Position numbers and translations under genes: made by a program
The notes under the pieces: model-generated
Database searches by the model: none
The model's input: only the letters and a program-made list of their open reading frames with translations
Told to the model about the DNA's origin: nothing
DNA from: Paenibacillus sp. BJ-4
Lineage (GTDB): Bacteria; Bacillota; Bacilli; Paenibacillales; Paenibacillaceae
Length of the DNA stretch: 64,000 nt
Assembly (NCBI RefSeq): GCF_020404765.1
Contig: NZ_JAIVEM010000165.1
Span: forward strand, 51,221 to 115,220
Direction of reading: 5' to 3'
Shown here: positions 1 to 8,584 of the stretch, piece by piece
Numbering within the stretch: the stretch's first letter is position 1
Layout of the letters: each line of letters begins with the position of its first letter

Positions 1-1
1 G

Positions 2-160
2 CTGATGGACGAAAATGCCACTCTCTATCGTCTCAAAGAGCTGGAGTTTCTGGAAAAAATCTGCGAGAAGATTGGCACCATTTCGCTGACCGGCGGGAAT
101 ACGCTGCTGGAGCAGCTGAACACGCTGGTTCACATGAAAGAAGGGCAGGGACTCCAATAA
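2..160 (+). CDS. C-terminal end of a possible SPFH/band-7 protein (5' end outside window)
   Basis: An open frame enters from the left edge and ends at a TAA at 158-160, giving the last 52 residues of a protein. The visible part is helical and charged (LYRLKELEFLEKICEKIG), then TGGNTLLEQL and a short polar tail. From memory this resembles the C-terminus of prohibitin/SPFH-domain proteins of Bacillales, but the diagnostic SPFH domain lies outside the window, so the name is tentative. The gene is followed directly by a strong hairpin, so it is the last gene of its transcript. Confidence 0.4.
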   Translation: MMDENATLYRLKELEFLEKICEKIGTISLTGGNTLLEQLNTLVHMKEGQGLQ

Positions 161-163
161 TTG

Positions 164-216
164 AAAATACTCCCGAACGATGAGTGCAAGCTGGCTCAAG
201 GGTTCGGGAGTATTTT
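164..216. terminator. Bidirectional terminator hairpin
   Basis: A perfect 15-bp inverted repeat (AAAATACTCCCGAAC at 164-178 and its complement at 202-216) lies between two convergent genes. The A-run on one side and T-run on the other let it end transcription both ways. A second small palindrome with a T-run (223-240) follows and would add to termination of the left-hand gene. Confidence 0.75.
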
Positions 217-238
217 ACATGAAAGCTTTAAAGCTTTT

Positions 239-658
239 TTAGTTTGTCTTGGTGGAAGCGAGAAAAGCGTCCATATCCAGCACCGGAATGAGGACACCAT
301 GATGCTCCAGCACGGTAGGAAACAGCTCGCGTTGCCACTCTTCCTCATTGCTCTGTAGCTGACTGTCCTCGGCAGAAGCCGTATCCTCCACCTGATCAAC
401 GACTAGAGCAATCTTCGCCCGGCTAAGCAAAATCATTTTGTCCTCGGAGGACTCGTTTGAAGCGGGAAGCAGTAGCTTTTTTCGTAAATTAAGGATCGTA
501 AATACGCTGTCACGGATGGTGACCATTCCTTCATGCCATGCCTCGGAAAAGGGAAGTGGTGTCCCTTTCTTGGCATTCATGACTTCTTCTACTTCCAGAA
601 AGTTTAAAGCGAACTTTTTGTCCGCCAGACTGCACACAATAAATTCAGACATAGCCAT
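239..658 (-). CDS. CheW-like domain protein
   Basis: A 139-residue protein that fits a single CheW-like SH3-type adaptor domain almost end to end. The start (FIVCSLADKKFALNFLEVEEVM) has the typical beta-strand pattern and the conserved segment around residues 45-58 (MVTIRDSVFTILNLRKKL) matches the CheW motif in which the domain is inserted in the membrane or signalling array. CheW proteins couple chemoreceptors to the CheA kinase at the cell pole. No other chemotaxis gene is next to it, so it is an orphan adaptor; a role outside taxis is possible. It ends in the bidirectional terminator shared with the gene to its left. The family call is from residue pattern only. Confidence 0.75.
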   Translation of the reverse strand: MAMSEFIVCSLADKKFALNFLEVEEVMNAKKGTPLPFSEAWHEGMVTIRDSVFTILNLRKKLLLPASNESSEDKMILLSRAKIALVVDQVEDTASAEDSQLQSNEEEWQRELFPTVLEHHGVLIPVLDMDAFLASTKTN

Positions 659-873
659 TCTCCTTACATATTCAGATAAGTCTTCTACAGGTGGTTGTGA
701 AATGACAGTAAAACGGGTTAGCTATTGCGTTTTGGCACATGGAACTATAAAGTTGAGGATGCGGTGAGACTGTTTCAGTTAATCACAGAATATCACAAAC
801 AAGCAGTTTAAGTCTTCCAAAAGGGCAACTCAGGTGATGGCACTACATTTTAAGATAAGCGGGTTGAGGTAGA

Positions 874-1809
874 ATGGATCATGATAAGCAGCGATTAAGT
901 ATCGAGGCAGCCAGGTTATACTATCTGAACGACTATAGCCAGCAGGATATCGCGGTCAGACTCGGGGTTTCGCGTCCTACGGTATCGCGGCTGCTTCAGG
1001 CTGCCAAGGAACAGGGATACGTGCGGATCAGTATTGTTGATCCAATGGAGGATATGGATGCGCTTGGAGAGCAGGTCAAAAAGAAATACGGGCTGGATAC
1101 CGTGCTGGTTTGCTACTCTCCAGTCAATGAATATCAGGAGATTAAGAAGCATATTAGCAAAAAGGCAGCCGATTATTTGCATGAAACAGTGCAAGATGCG
1201 GATATTATTGGGGTGACGTGGGGAACGACGATGCATGCAGTGGCACTCCATCTCCAGCAAAAGCAGGTTAAGGGAGTTGAGGTGGTTCAGCTCAAAGGAG
1301 GCGTAAGCCATTCGCATGTCAACACATATGCCGTTGAGACGGTGAATTTGTTCGCGGAAGCCTTTCACACGATTGCACGGTATTTGCCGCTTCCTGTGAT
1401 TTTTGATAGTCATGCCGTTAAGAAAATGGTTGAGCAGGATCGGCACATCCAGCGCATCATTGAACTTGGCAAGCAAGCGAACATTGCCGTGTTTACGGTG
1501 GGAACGGTCAAGGAGGATGCGCTGTTGTTCAGACTGGGATATTTTAACCAAGAGGAACAGAAGCTACTGCAAAAAATTGGCAAGGGTGATATTTGCTCAC
1601 GCTTTTTTGACGATGAGGGCAATATATGCAGTAACGAAATCAACAGCCGTACCGTTGGAATTGATCTGCCAGAATTACGCAAGAAGGAGAAGTCTATTCT
1701 GGTAGCAGGCGGACAGCGCAAAGTGGAGGCTATCCGGGCATCATTGCGGGGCAAATATGCGAATATTCTGGTGACGGATCAGTTTACTGCACAAGCTCTT
1801 TTACAATAA
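874..1809 (+). CDS. deoR: DeoR, deoxyribonucleoside regulator (SorC family)
   Basis: A 311-residue transcription factor of the SorC/DeoR-sugar-binding type. An N-terminal helix-turn-helix (about residues 20-45, QQDIAVRLGVSRPTVSRLL) is followed by a long sugar-phosphate-binding domain (about 60-310) with the typical GVTWGTT segment. Its place directly upstream of deoC-cdd-nupC and the match of the deoC promoter to known Bacillus DeoR sites make it the ortholog of B. subtilis DeoR, which represses this operon until deoxyribose-5-phosphate is bound. The start is ATG with GAGGT just upstream. It is separated from deoC by 210 bp that hold the operator, so it probably has its own promoter. Confidence 0.88.
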   Translation: MDHDKQRLSIEAARLYYLNDYSQQDIAVRLGVSRPTVSRLLQAAKEQGYVRISIVDPMEDMDALGEQVKKKYGLDTVLVCYSPVNEYQEIKKHISKKAADYLHETVQDADIIGVTWGTTMHAVALHLQQKQVKGVEVVQLKGGVSHSHVNTYAVETVNLFAEAFHTIARYLPLPVIFDSHAVKKMVEQDRHIQRIIELGKQANIAVFTVGTVKEDALLFRLGYFNQEEQKLLQKIGKGDICSRFFDDEGNICSNEINSRTVGIDLPELRKKEKSILVAGGQRKVEAIRASLRGKYANILVTDQFTAQALLQ

Positions 1810-1898
1810 GCATGTGGCATCACTTCGGCGTAAACATACGGTTTTGGCGTGCGCCTATAGGGTAACGTGAACTGTAGGTGACCGTCCCATGCATAGGC

Positions 1899-1936
1899 TT
1901 GAACATAATTTCAAAATGTGTTTTACATATGTTCAA
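1899..1936 (+). promoter_or_regulatory. DeoR operator: palindrome plus downstream direct repeat
   Basis: The palindrome TTGAACATAATTTCAA (1899-1914) is followed by another TTCAA half-site at 1932-1936, inside the spacer of the deoC promoter. B. subtilis DeoR is known to bind a palindrome at about -60 to -43 together with a direct repeat of its 3' half between -35 and -10; the same geometry is seen here. TTGAACAT and ATGTTCAA (1899-1906, 1929-1936) also form a perfect wider inverted repeat. Confidence 0.78.
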
Positions 1937-1950
1937 AGCCATGCTATGAT
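1922..1950 (+). promoter_or_regulatory. deoC operon promoter
   Basis: A sigma-A type promoter: -35 TTTACA (1922-1927), a 17-bp spacer and -10 TATGAT (1945-1950). The start of transcription should fall near 1957, about 63 bp before the deoC start codon. The DeoR sites overlap and flank it, as expected for repression. Confidence 0.75.
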
Positions 1951-2019
1951 GGTCTCATCACAGAGAAATAAAGGACATTTGTCTTCACACTATTTATCAA
2001 TTGAAGGAGCGTTCAGAAC

Positions 2020-2682
2020 ATGAACATTGCAGCATTAATTGATCATACATTGTTGCGTGCAGATGCAACGAAGGATGAAATTACGAAATTGACCGCTGAG
2101 GCGAAGAAATATCAGTTTGCTTCCGTATGTGTGAATCCGGCGTGGGTAGCTTATTCAGCAGAACAACTCGCAGGCACAGGCGTAGCCATCTGTACAGTTA
2201 TCGGTTTCCCGCTGGGAGCGAGTACGTCGGCAACAAAAGCATTTGAAACGAAGGATGCTATTGCTAACGGTGCGACTGAGGTGGATATGGTTATTAACAT
2301 TGGCGCCTTGAAGGCACGTGATCTGCAGCTCGTGGAGCAGGATATTCGTGCGGTCGTGGAAGCTGCTGCTGGTACACTGGTAAAAGTCATCATCGAAACC
2401 TGCTTGCTGACTGACGAAGAGAAGGTACTTGCATGTGAGATGTCCGTCAAAGCGGGAGCGAATTTTGTGAAAACCTCGACTGGCTTCTCTACAGGTGGAG
2501 CTACTGCGGAAGACGTGGCCTTGATGCGCAAAACGGTAGGACCTGAGATTGGTGTTAAAGCTTCTGGCGGCGTACGTAGTCTGGAAGACGTGCAAAAATT
2601 AGTAGAAGCAGGCGCAAGTCGGATCGGTGCAAGCTCCGGTGTGAAAATCATCGAGGGCGAGCAGTCTACATCTTCCTACTAA
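2020..2682 (+). CDS. deoC: Deoxyribose-phosphate aldolase
   Basis: A 220-residue class I aldolase that splits 2-deoxyribose-5-phosphate into glyceraldehyde-3-phosphate and acetaldehyde, the last step of deoxynucleoside catabolism in the cytoplasm. The Schiff-base lysine lies in FVKTSTGFSTGGAT (K151), with D89 (EVDMV) and K180 (GVKASGGVR) completing the family's catalytic set. Length matches Bacillus DeoC (about 223). The start is chosen by a good ribosome site (GAAGGAG) about 10 bp upstream. First gene of the deo operon, 31 bp ahead of cdd. Confidence 0.96.
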   Translation: MNIAALIDHTLLRADATKDEITKLTAEAKKYQFASVCVNPAWVAYSAEQLAGTGVAICTVIGFPLGASTSATKAFETKDAIANGATEVDMVINIGALKARDLQLVEQDIRAVVEAAAGTLVKVIIETCLLTDEEKVLACEMSVKAGANFVKTSTGFSTGGATAEDVALMRKTVGPEIGVKASGGVRSLEDVQKLVEAGASRIGASSGVKIIEGEQSTSSY

Positions 2683-2713
2683 GTTCATTTTAAAGTCATG
2701 GAGGGATTCGCGG

Positions 2714-3109
2714 GTGAAGGATCAATTGATTCATGAAGCGCTTGAGGCGCGTAAACAGGCCTATATTCCGTATTCGAATTTTCAAGTCGGTGCTGCGGTT
2801 CTCGGTAGCAATGGCACGATTTATCGTGGATGTAATGTGGAGAATGCCTCCTACGGCTTATGCAATTGTGCAGAACGGACGGCGATTTTTAAAATGGTAT
2901 CCGAAGGCTGTCGTAAAATTGATGCGATTGCGGTTGTAGCAGACACGGAAGGGCCTGTATCTCCATGCGGGGCCTGTCGTCAGGTCATTTCCGAATTTGC
3001 TCATTCAGATACCAAAATATATCTGACAAACCTTCATGGCAACACGGAAGAGTGGACGATGGAAAAACTATTGCCGGGTGCTTTTCGTCCCGCGGATTTG
3101 GGGAAATAA
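2714..3109 (+). CDS. cdd: Cytidine deaminase
   Basis: A 131-residue zinc enzyme converting cytidine and deoxycytidine to uridine and deoxyuridine. The zinc-binding and catalytic signature is complete: C52-A-E54 (NCAERTAI) and PCGAC (C85, C88). The start is GTG, supported by GGAGGGATT just upstream; no ATG lies between this site and the conserved start of the domain. Lies between deoC and nupC, so it feeds salvaged pyrimidine deoxynucleosides to the phosphorylase encoded by pdp at the end of the operon. Confidence 0.96.
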   Translation: MKDQLIHEALEARKQAYIPYSNFQVGAAVLGSNGTIYRGCNVENASYGLCNCAERTAIFKMVSEGCRKIDAIAVVADTEGPVSPCGACRQVISEFAHSDTKIYLTNLHGNTEEWTMEKLLPGAFRPADLGK

Positions 3110-3146
3110 AAAAAGAATGCCTCTTTCGGGGGCGCGTTCTTTTTAT
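3107..3146 (+). terminator. Intra-operon hairpin after cdd
   Basis: Right after the cdd stop the sequence A7-GAATGCCTC-TTTCG-GGGGCGCGTTC-T5 can fold into an imperfect hairpin followed by a T-run. It sits inside the operon just ahead of the cre-like site and nupC, so it probably acts as a partial terminator that lowers expression of the distal genes. Confidence 0.5.
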
Positions 3147-3152
3147 AGCTAA

Positions 3153-3166
3153 TGTAAGCGCTTAAT
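3153..3166 (+). promoter_or_regulatory. cre-like catabolite control site ahead of nupC
   Basis: TGTAAGCGCTTAAT matches the CcpA consensus (TGTAAGCGCTTACA) at 12 of 14 positions. It lies 20 bp before the nupC start codon. Catabolite repression of the deo operon is known in B. subtilis; this placement inside the operon is what is unusual. No binding evidence is available here. Confidence 0.55.
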
Positions 3167-3186
3167 GTAATGAGGAGGATAATAAA

Positions 3187-4365
3187 ATGAAATATATCAT
3201 CGCTTTAGTGGGACTGCTCGTTGTATTTGCACTGACTTACATCGCCAGCAGCGACAAGCGCAAAATCAGATATCGTCCGCTGGCGGTTATGGTTGTATTG
3301 CAGGCTGCGCTTGCCTTTGTATTGCTCCACACAGGTATTGGCGAATTTCTAGTCAAAGGCTTTGCAGCAGGGTTTAATAGTCTGTTGGGATATGCAACCG
3401 AAGGGATTAACTTTGTATTCGGCGGAATTGCGAATGAAGGGGCGGCACCGTTCTTCATTGGTGTGCTGCTGCCGATCGTGTTCATTTCTGCATTGATCGG
3501 GATTTTACAATATATAAAAGTGCTGCCTTTTATTATTAAATATATCGGGCTTGTCTTGAGCAAAGTAAACGGAATGGGTAAACTGGAATCCTACAACGCT
3601 GTAGCTTCAGCTATCTTGGGTCAATCCGAGGTGTTTATTTCCGTTAAGAAGCAAATTGGTTTACTGCCGAAACATCGACTGTATACGTTGTGTGCATCTG
3701 CGATGTCTACCGTATCCATGTCGATTGTGGGGGCTTACATGCAAATGCTGAACCCCAAATATGTGGTTACCGCATTGGTGTTGAACCTGTTCGGCGGCTT
3801 TATTATCGCTTCGATTATTAATCCGTACAAGATTGAAAAAGAAGAAGATTTGCTGGAGGTTCAAGAGGAAGAGAAGCAGTCCTTCTTCGAAATGCTCGGG
3901 GAGTATATTATGGACGGCTTCAAGGTCGCCATTACCGTAGCAGCGATGCTGATTGGTTTTGTGGCGCTGATTGCCATGGTTAACGGCATTTTCTCCTGGT
4001 TGTTCGGAATCAGTTTTCAGGCGTTGCTGGGATATGTGTTTGCACCGTTCGCCTTTGTTATGGGGATTCCGTGGAACGAAGCGGTTCAGGCGGGCAGCAT
4101 TATGGCTACCAAGCTCGTATCCAACGAATTTGTGGCCATGCTGGATCTGACCAAGCAAACGGGCTTGTCTGAGCGTACAATCGGGATCGTATCCGTATTC
4201 CTCGTATCCTTTGCGAACTTCTCATCCATCGGGATCATTTCCGGGGCTGTGAAGGGGCTGCATGAAAAGCAAGGGAATGTGGTGGCCCGCTTTGGTCTGA
4301 AGCTGTTGTACGGGGCGACGCTGGTTAGCGTGCTGTCGGCAACGATTGCAGGGTTGTTTTTGTAA
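3187..4365 (+). CDS. nupC: Concentrative nucleoside transporter (NupC family)
   Basis: A 392-residue membrane protein of the CNT family, importing nucleosides with protons or sodium. It has an N-terminal hydrophobic helix, then NupC-domain features: repeated gate-like segments, MGKLESYNAVASAILGQSEVFI around residues 118-139 and ATKLVSNEFVAML near 302-314, which are substrate-binding motifs of the family. Length fits B. subtilis NupC (393). A strong GAGGAGG site is 6 bp before the ATG. It is the third gene of the deo operon and delivers the substrates of cdd, deoD and pdp. Confidence 0.94.
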   Translation: MKYIIALVGLLVVFALTYIASSDKRKIRYRPLAVMVVLQAALAFVLLHTGIGEFLVKGFAAGFNSLLGYATEGINFVFGGIANEGAAPFFIGVLLPIVFISALIGILQYIKVLPFIIKYIGLVLSKVNGMGKLESYNAVASAILGQSEVFISVKKQIGLLPKHRLYTLCASAMSTVSMSIVGAYMQMLNPKYVVTALVLNLFGGFIIASIINPYKIEKEEDLLEVQEEEKQSFFEMLGEYIMDGFKVAITVAAMLIGFVALIAMVNGIFSWLFGISFQALLGYVFAPFAFVMGIPWNEAVQAGSIMATKLVSNEFVAMLDLTKQTGLSERTIGIVSVFLVSFANFSSIGIISGAVKGLHEKQGNVVARFGLKLLYGATLVSVLSATIAGLFL

Positions 4366-4395
4366 GAAAAAACAGCGAGTCAGGAAAGGATTTTT

Positions 4396-5580
4396 ATGAT
4401 GTCTAAATTTAAACGGATTCACTTGATCGTTTTGGACTCGGTCGGCATCGGCGAAGCACCGGATGCTGCCCAGTTTGATGATTACGATGTAGATACACTC
4501 GGTCATATCGCCCGCGAACGTGGGGGGCTGAACATGCCGAATATGGGTAAGCTTGGTCTGTCCAACATTCGTTCCATCGAAGGGATACCAGCGGCCGAAA
4601 AGCCGCTCGCATACTACACTAAAATGCAGGAAGCGTCCAATGGCAAGGATACGATGACTGGGCATTGGGAGATCATGGGCTTGAATATTGCGGTTCCGTT
4701 CCGCGTATTCCCAGATGGGTTCCCGGATGAGCTGATTCAGCGCATTGAGGAGCATACAGGCCGCAAAGTGATTGGCAACAAGCCTGCCAGCGGAACGGAA
4801 ATCATTGATGAGCTGGGCGAAGAACATGTGAAAACAGGAGCGCTCATCATTTATACCTCGGCGGATTCGGTGCTGCAAATTGCGGCGCATGAGGAAGTTG
4901 TACCTTTGAAGGAGCTCTATGAGATTTGTGAGTTCTGCCGTAAAATCACGCTGGAAGATCCGTACATGCTGGGCCGCATTATTGCACGTCCGTTCGTAGG
5001 CGAGCCAGGGAAATTCTCCCGTACCTCCAATCGTCATGATTATGCGCTCAAGCCGTTTGGTCGCACCACGATGAACGAGCTGAAGGATGCAGGTCTGGAT
5101 GTGATCGCTTTGGGTAAAATCTCCGACATTTATGACGGTGAGGGTGTAACGAAGGCGGTACGCACCGTATCCAATATGGACGGCATGGATAAGCTGGTCA
5201 CTACGCTGGATGAGGAATTTACCGGATTAAGCTTCTTGAATTTGGTGGACTTTGATGCTGTATACGGTCACCGCCGTGATCCACAGGGATATGGTCAAGC
5301 CTTGGACGATTACGATGCACGTTTGCCGGAGGTATTGGCCAAAATGGCGGATGACGATCTGCTGATCATCACTGCGGACCATGGGAATGACCCAACGTAT
5401 CGGGGAACGGATCATACCCGTGAATATGTGCCATTGTTGATGTATTCCCCACGTTTTGCAGCTGGAGGCAAGGAGCTGGCAGTTCGTAAAACGTTTGCGG
5501 ATATTGGAGCAACGGTAGCGGATAACTTTGGTGTAAAACTGCCAGAACACGGAACGAGCTTTTTGGCAGAACTTCAGTAA
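4396..5580 (+). CDS. deoB: Phosphopentomutase
   Basis: A 394-residue cytoplasmic metalloenzyme of the alkaline-phosphatase superfamily that interconverts (deoxy)ribose-1-phosphate and -5-phosphate, linking the phosphorylases DeoD and Pdp to DeoC. The opening LIVLDSVGIGEAPDA holds the first metal ligand, TMTGHWE near residue 76 holds the phosphothreonine site, and the C-terminal ITADHGNDPT and GTDHTREYVPLL carry the remaining metal ligands. Length equals B. subtilis Drm (394). The start may be either of two adjacent ATG codons (4396 or 4399). Confidence 0.96.
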   Translation: MMSKFKRIHLIVLDSVGIGEAPDAAQFDDYDVDTLGHIARERGGLNMPNMGKLGLSNIRSIEGIPAAEKPLAYYTKMQEASNGKDTMTGHWEIMGLNIAVPFRVFPDGFPDELIQRIEEHTGRKVIGNKPASGTEIIDELGEEHVKTGALIIYTSADSVLQIAAHEEVVPLKELYEICEFCRKITLEDPYMLGRIIARPFVGEPGKFSRTSNRHDYALKPFGRTTMNELKDAGLDVIALGKISDIYDGEGVTKAVRTVSNMDGMDKLVTTLDEEFTGLSFLNLVDFDAVYGHRRDPQGYGQALDDYDARLPEVLAKMADDDLLIITADHGNDPTYRGTDHTREYVPLLMYSPRFAAGGKELAVRKTFADIGATVADNFGVKLPEHGTSFLAELQ

Positions 5581-5619
5581 CGATATAAGCACGGACAAAT
5601 GGGACGGAGGAATAGAAAA

Positions 5620-6327
5620 ATGAGTGTACACATTGGAGCTAAGCCAGGAGAGATTGCAGAAACGATTTTGCTGCCAGGAGACCCGTTACGGGCGAAATTT
5701 ATCGCTGAAACGTATCTGGAGGACGTGACCTGCTACAACGAGGTGCGCGGAATGCTCGGATTTACGGGAACATATCAAGGCAAACGCTTGTCTGTACAGG
5801 GAACTGGAATGGGGCTGCCTTCGATCAGTATTTATGTCAATGAGCTGATCAGCGAGTACGGTGTAAAAAACTTGTTCCGTGTAGGTACATGCGGCGGGAT
5901 GAAGGAGCATGTGCATGTTCGTGACGTTATTTTGGCACAGGCTTCGTGTACGGATTCCGGTATGAACCGTCATATCTTTGGCGGCTACGACTTCTCACCG
6001 ATTGCCAGCTTCCCTCTTTTGAAGGGCGCTTATGATCGTGGTGTTGCCAAAGGCTTGAACATGCATGTCGGAAACGTATTCAGCTCGGACAGCTTTTATC
6101 GTGATGACAAATCAGTGGTGCAAAAGCTGATGGAATACGGCGTGCTGGGTGTCGAAATGGAGACTTCGGCTTTATATACGCTGGCAGCCAAATTTGGCGT
6201 CAACGCGCTGACGATTTTGACGGTAAGCGATCATTTGCTGACGGGTGAGGAAACGACCGCGGAAGAACGGCAAACGACCTTTAAAGAAATGATGGAAGTT
6301 GCACTGGATACAGCAGTATCCCTGTAA
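5620..6327 (+). CDS. deoD: Purine nucleoside phosphorylase, DeoD type
   Basis: A 235-residue hexameric-type PNP that cleaves purine (deoxy)nucleosides with phosphate. MSVHIGAKPGEIA with its conserved histidine opens the protein, LLPGDPLRAK and VGTCGGM bind phosphate, GVEMETSALY binds ribose, and SDHLLTGEETTAEER carries the catalytic aspartate. The start was placed at 5620 because GGACGGAGG precedes it by about 10 bp and the family begins with this MS-hxG motif; an in-frame ATG seven codons earlier has no ribosome site. Follows deoB by 39 bp. Confidence 0.95.
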   Translation: MSVHIGAKPGEIAETILLPGDPLRAKFIAETYLEDVTCYNEVRGMLGFTGTYQGKRLSVQGTGMGLPSISIYVNELISEYGVKNLFRVGTCGGMKEHVHVRDVILAQASCTDSGMNRHIFGGYDFSPIASFPLLKGAYDRGVAKGLNMHVGNVFSSDSFYRDDKSVVQKLMEYGVLGVEMETSALYTLAAKFGVNALTILTVSDHLLTGEETTAEERQTTFKEMMEVALDTAVSL

Positions 6328-6359
6328 ACGATCATACGCACAGTGAGGAGAAATGACAT

Positions 6360-7661
6360 ATGAGAATGGTAGACTTGATTGAGAAAAAACGTGATGGAAA
6401 AGAACTGAGTACGGAGGAAATTAATTTTATTATCCAAGGCTACACTCAGGGTGAAATTCCTGATTATCAGGTCAGTGCATTGGCGATGTCCATTTTCTTC
6501 AAAGATATGACCGAACGGGAACGCGCTGATCTGACCATGGCGATGGTTCATTCAGGTGATACGATTGATCTGTCCGCGATTGAAGGAGTAAAGGTCGATA
6601 AGCACTCGACTGGTGGTGTGGGCGATACGACAACGCTGGTACTGGCCCCGCTCGTAGCAGCCTTGGACATTCCGGTGGCGAAAATGTCAGGTCGCGGCCT
6701 CGGACATACCGGGGGAACGATTGACAAGCTGGAGGCGATCGCCGGCTTCCACGTAGAAATCAGCAAGGATGAATTCGTGGAGCTGGTGAACCGCAGCAAA
6801 ATTGCCGTAGTCGGACAAAGCGGCAACCTGACGCCTGCGGACAAAAAGCTGTATGCCTTGCGTGACGTTACAGCAACGGTCAACTCGATTCCGCTGATTG
6901 CCAGTTCGATTATGAGTAAAAAAATCGCTGCCGGCTCCGATGCCATCGTACTGGATGTCAAGACAGGAGCAGGCGCGTTTATGAAAACGGTAGACGATGC
7001 CAGAAAGCTGGCACATGCGATGGTAAGCATCGGTAACAATGTCGGTCGCAAAACGATGGCGGTTATTTCTGATATGAGCCAACCGCTAGGTCTGGCCATT
7101 GGTAACTCGCTGGAAGTCAAAGAAGCGATTGATACACTGCGCGGTGAAGGACCCAAAGATCTGGAAGAGCTGTGTATGGCTTTGGGCAGTCAGATGGTAT
7201 TTTTGGCCGGGAAAGCAGATTCCCTCGAAAATGCTGAAGAGAAGCTCAAAGAAGTCATTCGCAACGGCAAAGCACTGGAGAAATTCAAGGAGTTTATTGC
7301 CAATCAGGGCGGTGACGCTTCTGTAGTGGATCATCCTGAACGCTTGCCGCAGGCACAGTATCTCATAGAAGTACCAGCAAAGCAGGATGGTGTGGTGGCC
7401 GAGATTGTGGCGGACGAAATCGGTACGGCTGCGATGCTGCTTGGAGCAGGACGTGCGACCAAAGAATCCGAAATTGATCTGGCTGTCGGCCTGATGCTGA
7501 ACAAAAAGGTCGGCGATGCTGTTAAAAAAGGCGATTCGCTGGTTACTATCCATGCGAACCGTGAAGACGTAGCCCAGGTGCTGGAGAAAATCTACGCGAA
7601 CATCCGTATTGCGGATCACGCGGAAGCGCCAGTGCTGATCTACGGAACGGTAACAGAATAA
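6360..7661 (+). CDS. pdp: Pyrimidine-nucleoside phosphorylase
   Basis: A 433-residue enzyme of the thymidine/pyrimidine phosphorylase family, cleaving uridine, thymidine and deoxyuridine. The family signature KMSGRGLGHTGGTIDKLEAI lies near residues 107-126; DKHSTGGVGDTTTLVLAPL (about 80-98) forms the phosphate loop; the C-terminal third is the lipoyl-like domain. Length is the same as B. subtilis Pdp (433). Last gene of the deo operon, followed by a strong terminator. Together with cdd and deoD it covers both purine and pyrimidine substrates. Confidence 0.96.
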   Translation: MRMVDLIEKKRDGKELSTEEINFIIQGYTQGEIPDYQVSALAMSIFFKDMTERERADLTMAMVHSGDTIDLSAIEGVKVDKHSTGGVGDTTTLVLAPLVAALDIPVAKMSGRGLGHTGGTIDKLEAIAGFHVEISKDEFVELVNRSKIAVVGQSGNLTPADKKLYALRDVTATVNSIPLIASSIMSKKIAAGSDAIVLDVKTGAGAFMKTVDDARKLAHAMVSIGNNVGRKTMAVISDMSQPLGLAIGNSLEVKEAIDTLRGEGPKDLEELCMALGSQMVFLAGKADSLENAEEKLKEVIRNGKALEKFKEFIANQGGDASVVDHPERLPQAQYLIEVPAKQDGVVAEIVADEIGTAAMLLGAGRATKESEIDLAVGLMLNKKVGDAVKKGDSLVTIHANREDVAQVLEKIYANIRIADHAEAPVLIYGTVTE

Positions 7662-7710
7662 GCACCAGGTAGGCCAAGTCCATCCAAGATTTGATTGAAC
7701 AGGTGATAGA

Positions 7711-7747
7711 GTCGGGACCCCTAATTCAGGGGAGTTCCGGCTTTTTT
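7711..7747 (+). terminator. Terminator of the deo operon
   Basis: GTCGGGACCCCT-AATTC-AGGGGAGTTCCGGC followed by T6. It ends the deo transcript. It lies only about 14 bp upstream of the next gene's ribosome binding site, leaving no room for a separate promoter after it. Confidence 0.85.
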
Positions 7748-7775
7748 CATTTTTAGGGCGAAAAGGAGGGACGAC

Positions 7776-8348
7776 ATGACACTATTAAAAATCAAAACAG
7801 CTGGTTTGCATCAATTTGCGAGAAAGGGATACGATGCCGCTTCTCTGCAATTGATTGCTGATGAGGTAGGGATAAAGAAGCAGTCTATTTACAACCATTT
7901 TAAAAGCAAAGATGATTTGTTTTTGGATATATTTTCTGATGCGGTGAAGCAGGAAATTCTAGAGTTGGATCGTTATTTTCATGAGCAATCTGAGCAGCCG
8001 CTTGAAGCTGTTCTACGAGGGCTCATCACCGAATTCAAGGATCGTTATGAGAGCGCCATGAATTTGCGTTTGATTTTGTATGTCGGCTTTTTGATACCGT
8101 CCGATCTGGAGGGCCAAATTCAGGCCATGGTTATACGCTATGTCCAGCATAAGACGAATTTGGTGTATGAGCGGATCGCAGCCGAAACGTCGGTAAAGCT
8201 GCGTGTGCCAGCCCGGTCTGCCGCAACAGCTTATATGAATTTAATTGAAGGCATGCTGGTAGAGCTTGTGTATAACGGAACCGCCGATTTTGATCCGCGT
8301 CTGGAAAGCTCTTGGGATATTTACTGGCATGGACTAATTCAGAATTGA
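7776..8348 (+). CDS. TetR/AcrR family regulator
   Basis: A 190-residue one-component repressor. The N-terminal TetR domain has the standard helix-turn-helix (about residues 22-45, SLQLIADEVGIKKQSIYNHFKSKDDLF); the rest is a ligand-binding helical domain that I cannot assign to a ligand. The ribosome site AAAGGAGGGAC is well placed before the ATG. It sits directly behind the deo terminator, so it is expressed by read-through or from a promoter hidden within pdp. No efflux pump or enzyme is adjacent, so the target is unknown. C-terminal residues resemble regulators with a TetR_C 33-type domain, but this is weak. Confidence 0.85.
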   Translation: MTLLKIKTAGLHQFARKGYDAASLQLIADEVGIKKQSIYNHFKSKDDLFLDIFSDAVKQEILELDRYFHEQSEQPLEAVLRGLITEFKDRYESAMNLRLILYVGFLIPSDLEGQIQAMVIRYVQHKTNLVYERIAAETSVKLRVPARSAATAYMNLIEGMLVELVYNGTADFDPRLESSWDIYWHGLIQN

Positions 8349-8584
8349 GTAAATGAAAGCAGGCATGGGCTATTAGTGTAGTAGGAGAGCATGAACGGGA
8401 GGATGCTGCAGGTTCATTTTACAACTTCTTGCGGCCTATCTCATGATTTTGTGATTTACAGTGTATTGGATAAGAAGAAGTCTCGTAACACGCTGCACAT
8501 ATAAGCCTTCTTAGGTTATTAGGTTATTAGAGGAATATGAGAGTAAGCTGGGTGGATGCTTTTGATCCGGTTTGAAAAATATGA

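Noticed and set aside
916..1551. Long minus-strand frames within deoR and similar frames inside other genes
   Set aside because: They are shadows of well-supported genes: no ribosome sites, no family features, and they overlap a confident gene in full.
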